Source of the DNA: Himantopus leucocephalus
Taxonomy: Eukaryota > Chordata > Aves > Charadriiformes > Recurvirostridae
Direction: 5' to 3'
Assembly (NCBI GenBank): GCA_003993805.1
Contig: RSEF01000002.1
Coordinates: 68,731,704 to 68,795,703 of the forward strand
DNA length: 64,000 nt
Below are positions 51,760 to 63,956 of this stretch, in pieces; positions within the stretch are counted from its first letter, which is position 1; each line of letters begins with the position of its first letter. A program made the position numbers and the translations under genes. Below the pieces are notes generated by a model, which did no database searches, had not been told where the DNA came from, and was given only the letters and a program-made list of their open reading frames with translations.

Positions 51760-53486
51760 GCTCGGCTGGGGCAGCTCCCCCATACTCTTACTAGGCATCG
51801 GCAGGGGCAGGTAGGAAATACCAGTCTGCTGTGGCCCCTCAGTGCCTCCTTTGAAACACGCTCAGAGAATCACTCCGTTTGGGGCACGGGGCGGGAAGGA
51901 AAAGCCGGCTGCTGGTGCTCATGCATTTCCTTTGGCTCCATCTTAAAAAGCATAGAAGGTTTTTTTGGCTTTACTATGCCCAAAAGTGCATGGAGAGCAC
52001 AATTTTCGGAACAAGTCCTCAAGGAAAAAGAATAATAATTTAGATGCAACAGTCAGAGGGCTGGAGATGCCACCATTCATCCCTTGTTCAAAGCCATCCA
52101 TTTAATCGTCATTGCGTTGTGCTCACTTGGGTGCCCCTTTATTGCACCGTCTGCCCAAACATTTCTTTTCACCTGAAGTATTACTGGGAATGCTCTTTTA
52201 GAGCCAATGATACTTTCAAACATTTTCCAGAGTGCCACGATCTAGAGTCCTTGATGTACACCACTGACACTCTTTTTTCCTCCTTTCACAGGTACAACAG
52301 AAACGTGCAGGAGAGGGGAAAATAGGGAAATGAATGACCAGGCCTAAATACCACAAGGTGCAATACACAGGCCTAGGAAGGAGAGGGAAGAAACCCCAAA
52401 CCAAACAAACCCCAGACCAGACATTATGGCCACAGGTGATACTTTCATATAGCTCCATGGGATGATGTTTTCAAGTATGTCACTTAAGGAAATAAACTGA
52501 TTTCACATATAGTTCCCAGCATTTTTTTTTTTTTTTTTGCCTGAAAGTCCGTGAGCTTATTTCTTGTGCAGGTAACTGAATAAAGCCCTCTGTTTTGATA
52601 CAGGGGAATCACAGAGCAAGTTTCTCCAGATTAAGAAACAGAACCCAAAGTCCTTTGATCTAGTATCTCACACTTCTATCATCAGAGCTAAAAGAAAAAA
52701 GAAAAAAAAAAAGCTGCTGGTTTTAGAGCAAAAAACACCTTAAAAATTAAGATCCTAAAAATCCCCTCCACGCTCAGAACTATCTGAGTCTTACAAAAGC
52801 AGAGGGAGCGATAACTACTTAAACCTGGAAGTTGGGCAGCACATGTCAGTTTGGCAAAGTGGTAGAGAGAGATGCTAAACACAAACCACCTTGAAGTGCA
52901 TTTGACCAACTTCTCAGGTACATTAATTATAAAAGGTACCCATTTCAATTAGTCCCTGACCCAATACTCCAGAGAAAAAAAAATAATGCACCTACAAAAT
53001 GAAAGAAAAGAAAAACATGTGGAAGGACAAGAACACTGTGGATAAACTAAATAGTAAATAAACCTCACTTAAACACACAGAAAGACTTTTACTGTTAGAA
53101 GAATGCTATTAATCAAACCCCGTACAAAACCACTCAGAACACAAGGACAGACAGCTTTTACAACATGGTGTTAAAAATATGACACCTATCTAGTTCAAGA
53201 ACATACCTTAGTCTAAACAGTATAATCAGTAATAATACAAAATTAACAAGCCAACTATTTGAAGTATTGCATAGAAGATTCAGTACTTATATATATGACA
53301 TCTACCAGTGCCATAACAATTACATTAACAGGAGTGCAGGGAGGTATATCCTACCAGGTACCTCTTATGACTGCAAAACTTAACACGCTTTGCAGCCTGC
53401 ACTGAAGGTAAAAAGCTACGACATCTGTTAGATTAGACCAATGAATGATAAAAAATTCCTTCACAGAAAGGCTCCCTGAGCAGGAA
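51760..53486. other. intronic DNA beside the CpG island
   Basis: Composition falls back to AT-rich by about 51.95 kb. A T17 run lies at 52522-52538. A 93-codon plus frame at 52044-52325 and others here show no known domain. Confidence 0.55.
52522..52538 (+). repeat. T17 homopolymer
   Basis: Seventeen T, fully resolved, with no retroposon body recognised on either side. Confidence 0.95.
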
Positions 53487-53544
53487 GGGGGACAACTAGA
53501 GGACCTCCAGAGGTCCCTTCCAGCCTCAACCCTTCTGTGATTCT
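53487..53544 (+). mobile_element. CR1 3'-end fragment, sense strand plus
   Basis: The segment holds GACCTCCAGAGGTCCCTTCC and CAGCCTCAACCCTTCTGTGATTCT (in pieces), the usual last ~55 bp of CR1. Only one copy of the terminal ATTCT-type unit remains. The rest of the element is absent or too diverged to read. The upstream limit is approximate. Confidence 0.85.
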
Positions 53545-54888
53545 CGGAAATAAAATTCTCCCAGCTTCCACATAAGAAAACATGACATCAGCTCAGGTGT
53601 TATTTGAATTTTGGCAGGATGCTACAAAGGTACTATTATGTATACTTTCATCTATAAACTATGTTAGGGAAATACTCTGACTACTTTGCGAAAACAGATG
53701 TATTCACATTGATTCTGAGTATCTCATTTAGGTGTCTAAATGAGGAGGAGACTGTTTCCCGATATAGTCAATAGAGACTGGACTTTAGTTCTTAATTCCT
53801 GTACATCTTGGGTAGGTAACCTAAATTCATAGTATACTAAGAGAAGCTAGGAAGCAATTATCTTCTTTTTTGGGACAAACTATCTCATTTTTAAAAAATG
53901 AAACTATGGAAAACAACTTCCAAGGTGTTTGAAATCCTGTTTTCTTCTGCTATTTTCTGTCCATTTGCCAAAAAGCTTAATAAGCTCCGCAAAATACAGA
54001 CTTACACACATCAGGCCAAAGCTGCTCAATTACACATCTAAAGTCAAATAAATACACCTTTAAAACTGAAGCCCACAGAATCAGGTGAGGCCTACCAAAA
54101 TTATTTTGCATTTCCAGATTCATTTGATGGCAAGAATTCCAACTTGCACCTCTGTGTTCAAAATAAAAAACCAAAACACTATTTTCAGTGGAAGAGCAAA
54201 ATTCACAGAATAGTAGAAAGGTTTATTTCAGTCTTGCTGGGGTTTTGCAGGATTTAATTAATAGCTGCAAGACATACTTATGGATATGTCTTTTTAAAAG
54301 AACTCATGCCTTTAGCATGTAGTAATACATGAGACTGCAGCCACTCAATAGTTCCTTGTATTAGTGCCCAGTTTGTCTTACTGTGCATACATTATGGTTA
54401 ATATTAAATGATTTCATCTTTAGTGGGTAGCTGGGCTGTGGGGTGCTGCGCAGTGGGAGGAGCTTTTGTGCCGTACTAGCGCATATTTCTGCCTTCTACA
54501 GCCTTGTCTGCACCGGAAATCTGGAACCAGAAATTCCCCATAAGTAATCATAAGAATGGCTGTGACATAAGTAACACAGCTCAGGTACTTTTAAACAATG
54601 CTGTCATCTTAACATCTTCAAAGGTTTCTTGATTTCTAAATTTCCCCTTAGTCATGTCTTAGTCAAGATTGACACAAGACTCAGACATGTCTAGCAGGAA
54701 GAAGCACAGATAAGTATACGAACCCAAACAAAAGAAGGCTAAGTTTGTCCTCCTTTTTCCAGTGGGCATACCCAACCTGGATGTATGGTGCTATTTAACA
54801 ATGGCACATGCATTGTGCACCTCATTCAGGAAACTGTTAAGGATATTAATCAGCACACAGACTAGTTTAAAATTAACATATTAGGAGA

Positions 54889-54902
54889 AGCCCTCTAGTG
54901 TG
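54889..54902 (-). promoter_or_regulatory. weak candidate CTCF-type site
   Basis: The minus strand reads CACACTAGAGGGCT, about 11 of 13 core positions by eye. It lies 1.2 kb from the stronger candidate at 56.13 kb and on the same strand. Confidence 0.3.
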
Positions 54903-56125
54903 TTCAGACAGTGAGTCAGCTTCTAAAACCAGAACAGAAGCAGCTAATACAAATGAAATGCTAATTTTTCCCCAGATGGTGAAGCAACACCCTCTCTGTA
55001 TTCCAGTTCTTTTGTAGCATGTGAACATTTGGGTTTATTCTCTCAGACTACAGAACAGTGTGGACCCTTCAACAGTTTTTGGCTATTTCTTTCCTTTCTG
55101 CATCAGCACTGGGAAAAAAAGAAGGTTCAAACCTTTCATTTTCACAAATGTAATTGTATGCAAGATGTACATTTCCACAAGTCCTGGTACCCACACATTG
55201 CTAATGCCATAAAAATAGCTGCAGTTATTCTTCAGATGTTCTCTCAGCACCAAAATAAGCAATGCAGACTTGTTTGTCTATCTCCTCTTCCCCCTCACTT
55301 ACAGTACTGTATCAGCACTTTTGAGTGCCGAGGAGTAGCTATGTTCTATAATAAGAATATGTGGGGCATCACCTTCCCCAACAGACCTACTTTCCTGTAT
55401 GTATGGAAAAATGCATTGAAACTAGTCCTCTCCCCTTACACTACCTCTTAGAACATACTCCAAAAAGAAGACACCACTTTTTTCCTACAACTGGTGCATT
55501 GCCAGAAAGAATCAACTACATTTTAGTCCTGCATATCTAGGGACCATCTCATGTTTAATAGAGTCCCTGCTCCAGTTTACACACAGTATTTAATACTGCT
55601 TTATATACTCTGGCACATTCGTGCAATACACTAGTGTTTCTAAAGTCACATTCTGATGACAGTAAAGTTGTTAAAATACAGCACAATATATTTGGCCAGC
55701 AGAACTTACTGCTGACAGCTTGTAAATCAAAAAGTACCCAGCTTGATATTTGATTCCCTAAAACAAGTATGATTGTGACAACTAGGAAATGAAAGATTTT
55801 ATTCTGAATCATCTAAGGACAGACACAGTAAAACCAGAAATCACCACATCACCATAAAACCAATTTTTATACTAGAAATAAACATTAAAGAAAAAAAGTC
55901 AGCAGGAGCTCTACATGTACTTCTTCAAGTTAATACCTTTTGGCAGGAAGAAGCTGTTCAAAGAAATATAACTGAAATAATAACCACTGCAATGGTATTA
56001 ACAGACTTTTTTCATGCTACTTATCTTAAAGTCTGTCCAAGAAATTAGCAGAGCACATGCATGTGACTTACTGGCACAACAGAAAAAGGAAGGTATTGGA
56101 GCCAAAATTATTTTTTTGTAGCATT

Positions 56126-56140
56126 GCTGCCCTCTTCTGG
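56126..56140 (-). promoter_or_regulatory. candidate CTCF-type site
   Basis: The minus strand reads CCAGAAGAGGGCAGC, matching 12 of 13 positions of CCASYAGRKGGCR by eye, in an otherwise T/A-rich setting. It needs a matrix score and binding data. Confidence 0.5.
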
Positions 56141-56403
56141 TTTAAAATTTCTCATCCTCCATATTTCATATATTAACTAATCCTTCTCAACTAATTACAT
56201 TACATATACATAGAACATGTTCACAATTAAGAAATTAATTTAGTCTAATCCACAAGCAATTCTGGCATGCTAAGAGTCACACATACATTTAAGTGCTATA
56301 ATTTGAAAATTCTGGATTAAAATCTTATTAAAATAGATTGCTAGTGTCATTTTTAAAAACAAACTGTTGATCTAAAGTACAAGAGTCAGTTCTGACATCA
56401 TGN

Positions 56404-56404
56404 A
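56404..56404. other. ambiguous base (N)
   Basis: A single unresolved base sits between ATG and AAAACC. It is not in a homopolymer longer than four, so it may be a masked polymorphism or low-coverage site. Confidence 0.99.
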
Positions 56405-58850
56405 AAACCAACAGAAGAATTTGACAGTGCTCATTCAAACAGGTATAGGGAGAAGATGGAATCAAATTTTGTACCTATTCAGGCAGAGTTTCTACCTGTC
56501 CTGTTACAGAAATATATTCAACAAATGCAATTCAATATAAACACAGTAATACACAATTAAAAGATCACTGGTTTACTGTGAACTAAGCACTTTTCATATT
56601 GCCAAATTCCAGAAAACCAGGCAGACATAAATAACGTCTACCCTTCTTTCCTGACAAAACACCAAACATCTCAGTACAGAATTCCAAATAAAAACAGTGA
56701 GTACAAGTTCACGTACTGTTCAAGGGCTCGAGCAATTCAGCATATTCTGTCTTCATGATGCACTTGGCACTGACCATTGCCTCCCCTGTTCCCACACCCA
56801 TCTTGCCTCCCACTAACTTGGCAATTGCATCATAACCTCTCACCTTTCACTGACAGCAAGCTTAAAGAACAACATACCACAACAGTTCATCTTGGTTTTG
56901 TGCCTAGCTCCAAACTCAAGAGCCCTACATTTCAGATTTAACATCACTTTTGTAGTATTTCTTTCTCCTCTAAAGCAGATGACAATGGTTTCACTTCTTA
57001 TTGTCAGATCATTTCGTGAGCTTTATCTATAGTATTCATACAATTATTCTGCTGAAGACAGAAAAATGTAAATTTATTGTAACTTTTTTATTAGCACCAC
57101 CAAGTATTTACAGCAATTAAGCCATTACTCACACAGACGTTGCACAGTAATGGCTATTTCACTTGTGATAACCTACAGATTCTAGGCAAAAATAAATCTC
57201 TCTTTTGCTGTATGCAAATTAAATTTCTCATGTTGAAAGTTTTCAATATAACAGCTGTTTTTTTCCTAAGAATACAAACGATGCAAGTGAAAGCCACTGC
57301 AGTTCAAACTAGAAGTTTGCCTAGAATCAACTGTCTTTTGAAGCTCTGCTTTTGTTTCCATTTGTTTGTTTGTTTTTGTTGGCTCTTTCATCAGCTGTTA
57401 TAGAATTAAAGAATTCATCTTTAAAAATGTAGCGTGTGTATTTTGGAGGATGGAGAAAGGGAAGAGAGATCCCTGGAGTCTGAGAGCTGCTGCTTCCGTT
57501 CAACTTGGAAACGCCATTGCTACTGACAGTTGCCACCTCATATCACAAGCAAAGAGAAGGCCAACAGAAACAGTACCAGAGGCTTTTGCCTGCAAGGACA
57601 AAATAAGCTCTTCTTCTCAAGAGAGACATGTCTATCTAGGCAAGTATGTCAGAGAGGATTGAGACAGAGGCAGAAACTGTGTTTAAAAGACAAATAAAAC
57701 ACATACTAAAATCTTGCAAACTAAGGTCTTGTCTAAGGCAAATGTGCTGCTATTTTCACCCCCTCTGTCCAAAACCGGTAGAAGGGAACTTGCCACAATT
57801 TAGGACAGAAACACTTAAGATATTTCTTGCCTAGCAGTAAGAACCTCACTAGTAAAGCTTTCTACCAAAAAAACCCCAACACCCAAACCCTTTTATATTT
57901 CAATTGCTGATTAAAAAATGCAGTCTTACCCCCCGCCCCCAAATTAAACTACTTCTAAGCTGAAGTTCCTAAAGGAATGCACTTGGCCTTTCTTACTGGC
58001 TATGAAATATTCAGAAAGAAGACGACTAACTGAACACTAAGTCCACATCAAGCATTAGAATTTACTATTCTAAGGGTAGCTTATGGGGACAGCTACAGTA
58101 TAAAACAATGTAGACAAGCTAAACGGTAAATGGACGCCAGGGTTTTCATAAGAATATGTGGTATGCACTTGTACATTACAGTATTACCCGCTCTGATGCC
58201 CATTTAAAAGACTAATTCATAGAAACAGGGTATCTGTCTTTTGGTTGCTGTCAGAGAAAGAAGCATGATCACAAGAATCATGAGACTCATCTTGGACTGC
58301 ACACCCTGAACAGAGGGAAAGTGGTAGTAAGACCAAAAAAAACATCAAATGTTCATTGCTCTCCTTGAGTGTTACGACATGTTCCACCTTAGTAAGATCA
58401 ATGGGATAAACACAATACTCCAGGATTCTAATCAAAAGAACTATTTCAAGTATATTAAGAGCAGTATGTCCAAGGGTTGTACAGCTTCGCAGGTCCCAGG
58501 CTGCAGAGGTAATTCAGCTACCAGCCCAGGCGATGTTGATGCATCCTCCTGATAAAGAACTGTCATCAAATTAATTCTAAAAAATGTCATTCTGCAGGGG
58601 TTCCCAGAAGTGACATAAAGGTCTTATTAACGTTCAGAATTGACTGGCTTTTGTCATGCTGATAAAATTGAGTGACTTTGCCATCCATAAATACTTTTTT
58701 CATTCAAAGTTTACAGTGATTAAACTTTATGTTCTCTGTATATGCAGCACTGGTTATCATCTTACTTGCACACACATCTATTTTTAAAATTTCCATCATT
58801 TCTCTCACTAAAGTAATCAGTTTAAAATGTGACAGTTTTTTGCGTTCTCC

Positions 58851-58893
58851 TCCGTAAATCAGCATTAGCTTCCATAAATCAGCATTAACTTCC
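58851..58893 (+). repeat. tandem duplication of a 20-bp unit
   Basis: Two consecutive copies, tccgtaaatcagcattagct and tccataaatcagcattaact, differ at two positions. They are followed by the first three bases of a third copy. Confidence 0.93.
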
Positions 58894-60429
58894 AAAATCT
58901 GGGTTTGTTTAGTAACTTATGCTAAATAGCTACCAGGAGGCACCTCAGACATACAGAATTGTTTTTACACCTTGACAGATTTCACATCATTTTTTTTTTT
59001 AACGCTGTAGCAGAGCAGGCTTCAGTTAAAACTTGTACGCTTTAGTAAAAGTTGGGTGAAATTTATCCAAGGTATTATTCCATTGACTTCCCTGCAGTTA
59101 CATCAAGTATGAGCCTGACCCTGGCACACACTGTTGGGAAAAAAAAAAAAGTCAGATTCAGCAATGTTCTTTTTTTATTAGGGAACAAACAGTGCAAATT
59201 ATATAATGACCTACATTCAGCAGGGAAAACCTGAGATTTACAAAACTGTCAAAGATGTATAAAGGATGCATTGTATCAGAAAAGCTATATAAATTACAAG
59301 ACATTTCACAATAATGCAATCTATGGCCATGAGTCCAGAAACTGCTTTGAAAACACTGCTTTGTATAGCGCACTCCCGGACAAGTAAATGCACATACACA
59401 GATCAGCTATCAACAAGTGCAGATGAATACAAGGCATCTGAGATACATTAAACCTACACTACAGGGGATGTGCAACCAAACTGCACGTGTGGCGTATCTA
59501 CCATGTCTGAGACATTTGGCATGCCTGTGTGAATAGTGACCCTGGAGACACCAGGCTCCTATTCCCTTTTTAAATTTGAAAATATACATTCTTATTTCCA
59601 ATATTAATTACCACAAATTAATGACAATATGCAGTTCTTGGTTTTCAGTTTGCACAGTAATTCCAAGAAGCAAAAGATCCTTGTGGTGTTTTCAACTACC
59701 AACCATTTATTCCCATTACTTACTTAGAAGAAATGCAAGTAGCTTAAAGCTTACAGCTTTCCACTGAAGTAAATAGAAAATACAGAAAACAGTCTGGAGG
59801 AATTCTTAATATTTTTCATTACCCATTTAAGACATACATATAAGTGTATACAACCCATACATGCAGAAAACCTTAAAATAGTTATTGCCTTAAAATATAA
59901 GAAGAGCAGATTTTACCACAAGCCATTCTGAGAGCAGATTAAAGAGAAGATGTATGCAATATTTGTCTCTGAGAGCTCTAGGAGGGTATACTAGTATATT
60001 CTGCTCACAAGAGCTGCTGTTTTGCATCACATCCACTCCAGCATTTGGGCCTATACCCAATTAGAAGGAGAGGGGATACCGAACAGTCCAAGTGCTGCTC
60101 AAAGTCAGTGCAGTCCAGGCTTGGGGATGGAAGCATTAATGAGGAAATGAGAAAAAAAGCAGATGGTGCTGCAGTGCTTCTTCCTGCGTACCCACCACCT
60201 CAAGCGGTTTCTATACGTGCAAAGCCCCAGGGCCCCACCTGGTAGCAATATAATTACCCTAAATGTGCACTTATGTTTCATTACACCTTTAACCATCACT
60301 ATGCGCACTGATTACAAGTATCAATCCATTTCATTTTCATACACCTCTGCAGTTGTACAGCATTCAACTGTGAAAATTCAGCACTCTCGTCACTTCTAAA
60401 ACAAGGCCCATGCTGATAAACAGCAGTGG

Positions 60430-60640
60430 GCAAATTATTTGTCACTCTGTAGGGTGCCAGGAGGGTTTGATAAGGATGACATCACTCCCATTTTACCAAT
60501 AACAATGACACTAACAAGAACATGTAATCAGCAAGCCTCAGTGCTTGGTCTAGCCGTGGCAGGTGCAACTCTTTTTATGCTAGAAGTGAGCCAGCCAGCA
60601 TTAGCTTCCAGCACAAGTACAAAACTATTTCTTTTATCAG
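60430..60640. promoter_or_regulatory. possible conserved non-coding element
   Basis: This is non-repetitive, base-balanced sequence with CAAATTATTTGTC, GATGACATCACTCCC (CRE/AP-1-like TGACATCA) and AACAATGACAC (a SOX-like AACAATG). A 69-codon frame runs through it by chance. Enhancer function is inference only. Confidence 0.25.
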
Positions 60641-61043
60641 AATGTTAAGCAGAAGTTGGCTTCCATAAGGCACTGCAGCTGCTGTCGCTGCTTCTACAGA
60701 TGCTTCCATTAATTTTATCAAGGACACACTGAAGTAAGTGCTTGATCAGCACAATGGCTATTTAGGAACAGCTGGAGAAATGAAACAATTAACTTCAGGA
60801 GACTATGCAAGCCCAATATGCAAATTAAAATAATTAAATACCAAAAAAATACATTAAAATACATGTTAGAATTGAGCATAAGTCTGTCTAAAGCAAGAGT
60901 TGCGGTTCTCTCTAAAGGGGGGAAGAGGCTGAGAAAGAAAAGCTAAGCTTCAGAGCTCTAACTTTATTACATCCAAATAAAATTCCTGTAACCTGTAAAA
61001 ATATCCATGTCACAGAAAGTTATAACATTATAATTCATACTCT

Positions 61044-61328
61044 ATCATAGAATGGTTTGGGTTGGAAGGGACCTTAAAGATCATCTGCTTCCAACCCCCG
61101 CTAGACACCTCCCACTAGACCAGGTTGCTCAAATGGGATGGGGCATCCAGCCTGGCCTTGAACACCTCCAGGGATGGGGCATCCACAGCCTCTCTGGGCA
61201 ACCTGTTCCAGTGTCTCAACACCCCCACAGCAAAGAATTTCTTTCTAATATCTAATCTAAATCTACCCTCCATCAGTTTAAAACCGTCACCCCTCATCCT
61301 ATCGCTGCACTCCCTGATAAAGAGTCAT
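61044..61328 (-). mobile_element. CR1 LINE, short 5'-truncated copy, sense strand minus
   Basis: On the plus strand it begins ATCATAGAATGGTTTGGGTT and GGAAGGGACCTTAAAGATCA, the complement of a bird CR1 3' end. It then runs back into distal ORF2. The minus-strand frame at 61115-61297 reads [17 protein letters not shown] and [20 protein letters not shown], very close to intact CR1. The copy is about 285 bp, with the upstream element lost at about 61328. The well-preserved reading suggests it is younger than the 18.4-kb copy. Confidence 0.96.
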
Positions 61329-63926
61329 CTCCCAAAGAGGGTATCCTTCCCGTCTTCACAGTTAACGGAAGATCTGGGGCAGGACAACAATAATTACTTT
61401 GACAAAAGTATTCTGGGTAATTTTCCTGAAGTCAGCTTAGATGGATGCAGTCTGCCCACTGCAGACGTGACAGACTAGCCTAGATGCTGTATGCTGCCTT
61501 CTGTATGGGGTATGGTGGGATGCTGCAGCAGACATGCCCAAACTCTTACGATGTTGTGAGTAAATTTTGTCTGGACATGCCATTTGAATCTCTCCCCTTT
61601 CTACACCAAAAAATTGTACGACGTTTTTCCTTGTATGCAAGGCAGAAAGATCTATGATACTTGAAGAAACTGGAAAGCACTAAAGGAGGAAGAAAAGATA
61701 AGTCTGCTATACCCTTCCAGTAGTTGAATGCACTTGACATTTACAAGGTTTAGCAGAAAATGCATTTATTTTCAGTGATTAACTAAAATAGTCTGCAAGT
61801 ACATGTGTTTCCAGAGAACATGAAATACTCCTTCACAGATTAACCAGAAGCTCTTAAAATCCCAGAGTTTCTGAGCAAGACTGTCTTCTCTACTGCTAAT
61901 GCACACTGAACTTTCTTGAACTGTCCACTAACCCCATTCTCTTTCACATCCTCCAACAAGAAACTCTACTCATTAAGCTTTGCTATATTAAAATGTGTTC
62001 TACACAAAATTCTGTTCATGTCACCAGTGTTTAAATAACAATACTCAGCACAGCTGAGGAAGAATCACATTGTAACATAGCATTATCTTGTGTGAATAAT
62101 GCAGTCCACACAAATTTTAAAGAGCTTTATTCAAAAGAAGCACTATTTGAAGAGTATTACATACTACTTGCATTAGATAGATCTCTGTTAAATGAATGCA
62201 GCGCGTACCTTATTTCTTCCAGTGAGACTCTGCAGGTTAAAAATGAAGTTTTTAAAAAGTGTTATTAGTAATGTTCAATTCTTGTTTGGAAACTACGTCA
62301 GCTTATTGTTTGTCCAAAACGAATGAAGAGGCCTAGAGTCTGTAATGAGTAGGATTCCTACTGTGCAACTGAAAAGGGTTTTGAAAAAAAAAGAAGGCTG
62401 GAGAAACTGGATTTTCCTGTTCTGCAGAATATTCATACAGATTAAAAATTATGTATGTTTTATCTATATATATCAAAATTTATTTTGATATACACATATT
62501 TTCAAGCCTTCCAAACAGATTCCTTTCCTTTGCCATTACCTATTCCTTAAATAATTTGGAAACTCGTGGGGTTTTTACCACATACAGAAGATTAAGGAGT
62601 CTAGATTCTGGTGAGCTAACTGCAGAGCAAGCCTTCAAAAAACATAGTCGAGAACACCTTGTTCCACTCCCAGAAGGAGGAAAAAAACAAACCAAAAGCC
62701 CCTCCTGCTCCTAACTGGGCAGTATTAGTTTGGTAATGGACCGCATGGACCTTTCAAGGGTGACACAGATAACTCAGATTTCACCTTTAAAATTTACAAA
62801 AAACGTATCACAGATTTCTGAGGTCTGGTTTACATGGCACAACTGTAAAATGTCACTGAAGAAAGATACAACAGTACACATTAGTTTCCTAAAGTGACGC
62901 AGGTGTTGCACCTTACGCAGCACAGCGTTATAATCCCGAAACAACAGAAGGAGCGTAGCTATCATGAGACCCATTTAGGAAATCAGGCAACAGGTATGCT
63001 TAACTAAAGATGACTGAGAGCATGTTGGGCCATGACAGCTACAATCGTTTCAATACCTAACATCGCATTAACTTTCAAATCAATGCCCGGTAACATACAA
63101 AGCCTCAATATCAAGGAAACCAGTTTCGAATTTGCTGTCTCCTTTGATCATTTCAGGAAACTATATTCTTATGCAGTATTATATTGAAAGCTAACATCTG
63201 CCATTACATGGAAAGAAAAAAACGGAAAAAAGGGGAAGCTTTCAGGCTTGGAGTGTCTTCGGGCTTGGGCACGTCCCATCTTTTCCCATTTTTTCCATCA
63301 TCACTGCGCTTCTTACCTCACCACAATTTCATAAGAAGTGGATCTGGCAGATTTTGCTAAAACTTACTTTTGGAGGAAACCGCTAAGCCATTTCCATAAC
63401 AATAAAGATGTGTACAGGTTAAGGAAAGAGTTGCTTTCAAATTTCTTCTTCCCCTTCATTGCGACATCAGCATACACTTCATTTAAGAATTGCTTCAAAA
63501 GCTCAAGACACCAAATATAAAACTGACATTATTTAGGCTGTTCTCCATGACACATTCAGACAACTGAGCTCATATCCATTTCACAGTGAATTTCAGTGCT
63601 AAAGGACAGCAGTTTATGCACAAGCAAGACAGCAATCCATGGAACTGTAACACAGGGTTCTCCTGCAGCGTTTCAGTGAAAATACGCTCATTACATGTAC
63701 TCCACATTTGCTTACCCCTCAAACCCAGGACCTGAACTTATTTCTAAAACAAGCTGGGTTAGTATTTTAGCATCATTTTTTCTAATTCATTTTTGATAGA
63801 GAAAAGAAAACTGTAAGGGGGAAGAAAGCAACATCCATGCATGAAAAATACACGATTTCTACTATAGCATCCTAAAAGTAATGACATTTTTCTCATGTCC
63901 TTTGCATCTGGTACATAAGGCATCAA
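61329..63926. other. intronic DNA, nothing recognised
   Basis: AT-rich sequence up to the terminal homopolymer. It contains one short inverted repeat at 62.47 kb. No gene, RNA gene or transposon could be named. Confidence 0.55.
62469..62492. repeat. inverted repeat, 11-bp arms, 2-nt spacer
   Basis: TATATCAAAAT and ATTTTGATATA are exact reverse complements separated by TT. Given the AT-rich composition it may be chance. Confidence 0.85.
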
Positions 63927-63956
63927 TTTTTTTTTTTTGGGGGGGGGGGGGGGGGG
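63927..63956 (+). repeat. T12-G18 homopolymer junction
   Basis: Twelve T are followed directly by eighteen G and then AGGAGAG. It is a simple-sequence tract, potentially quadruplex-forming, and also a place where sequencing artefact is plausible. Confidence 0.95.

Larger units (their letters stand above)
53545..61043. other. intronic DNA, nothing recognised apart from marked sites
   Basis: AT-rich sequence with two CTCF-like words, a 20-bp tandem duplication at 58.85 kb, one ambiguous base at 56404 and short homopolymers. A 140-codon plus frame at 55029-55451 has no known domain and I treat it as chance. Confidence 0.55.

Noticed and set aside
51295..52035. 246-codon open frame on the plus strand through the CpG island
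   Set aside because: Long frames arise easily in GC-rich DNA because stop codons are AT-rich. The translation (Pro/Ala/Arg-rich) shows no domain, and the splice signal supports the opposite strand.
55029..55451. 140-codon open frame on the plus strand
   Set aside because: Low-complexity aromatic/Lys-rich translation with no domain, overlapped by another chance frame.
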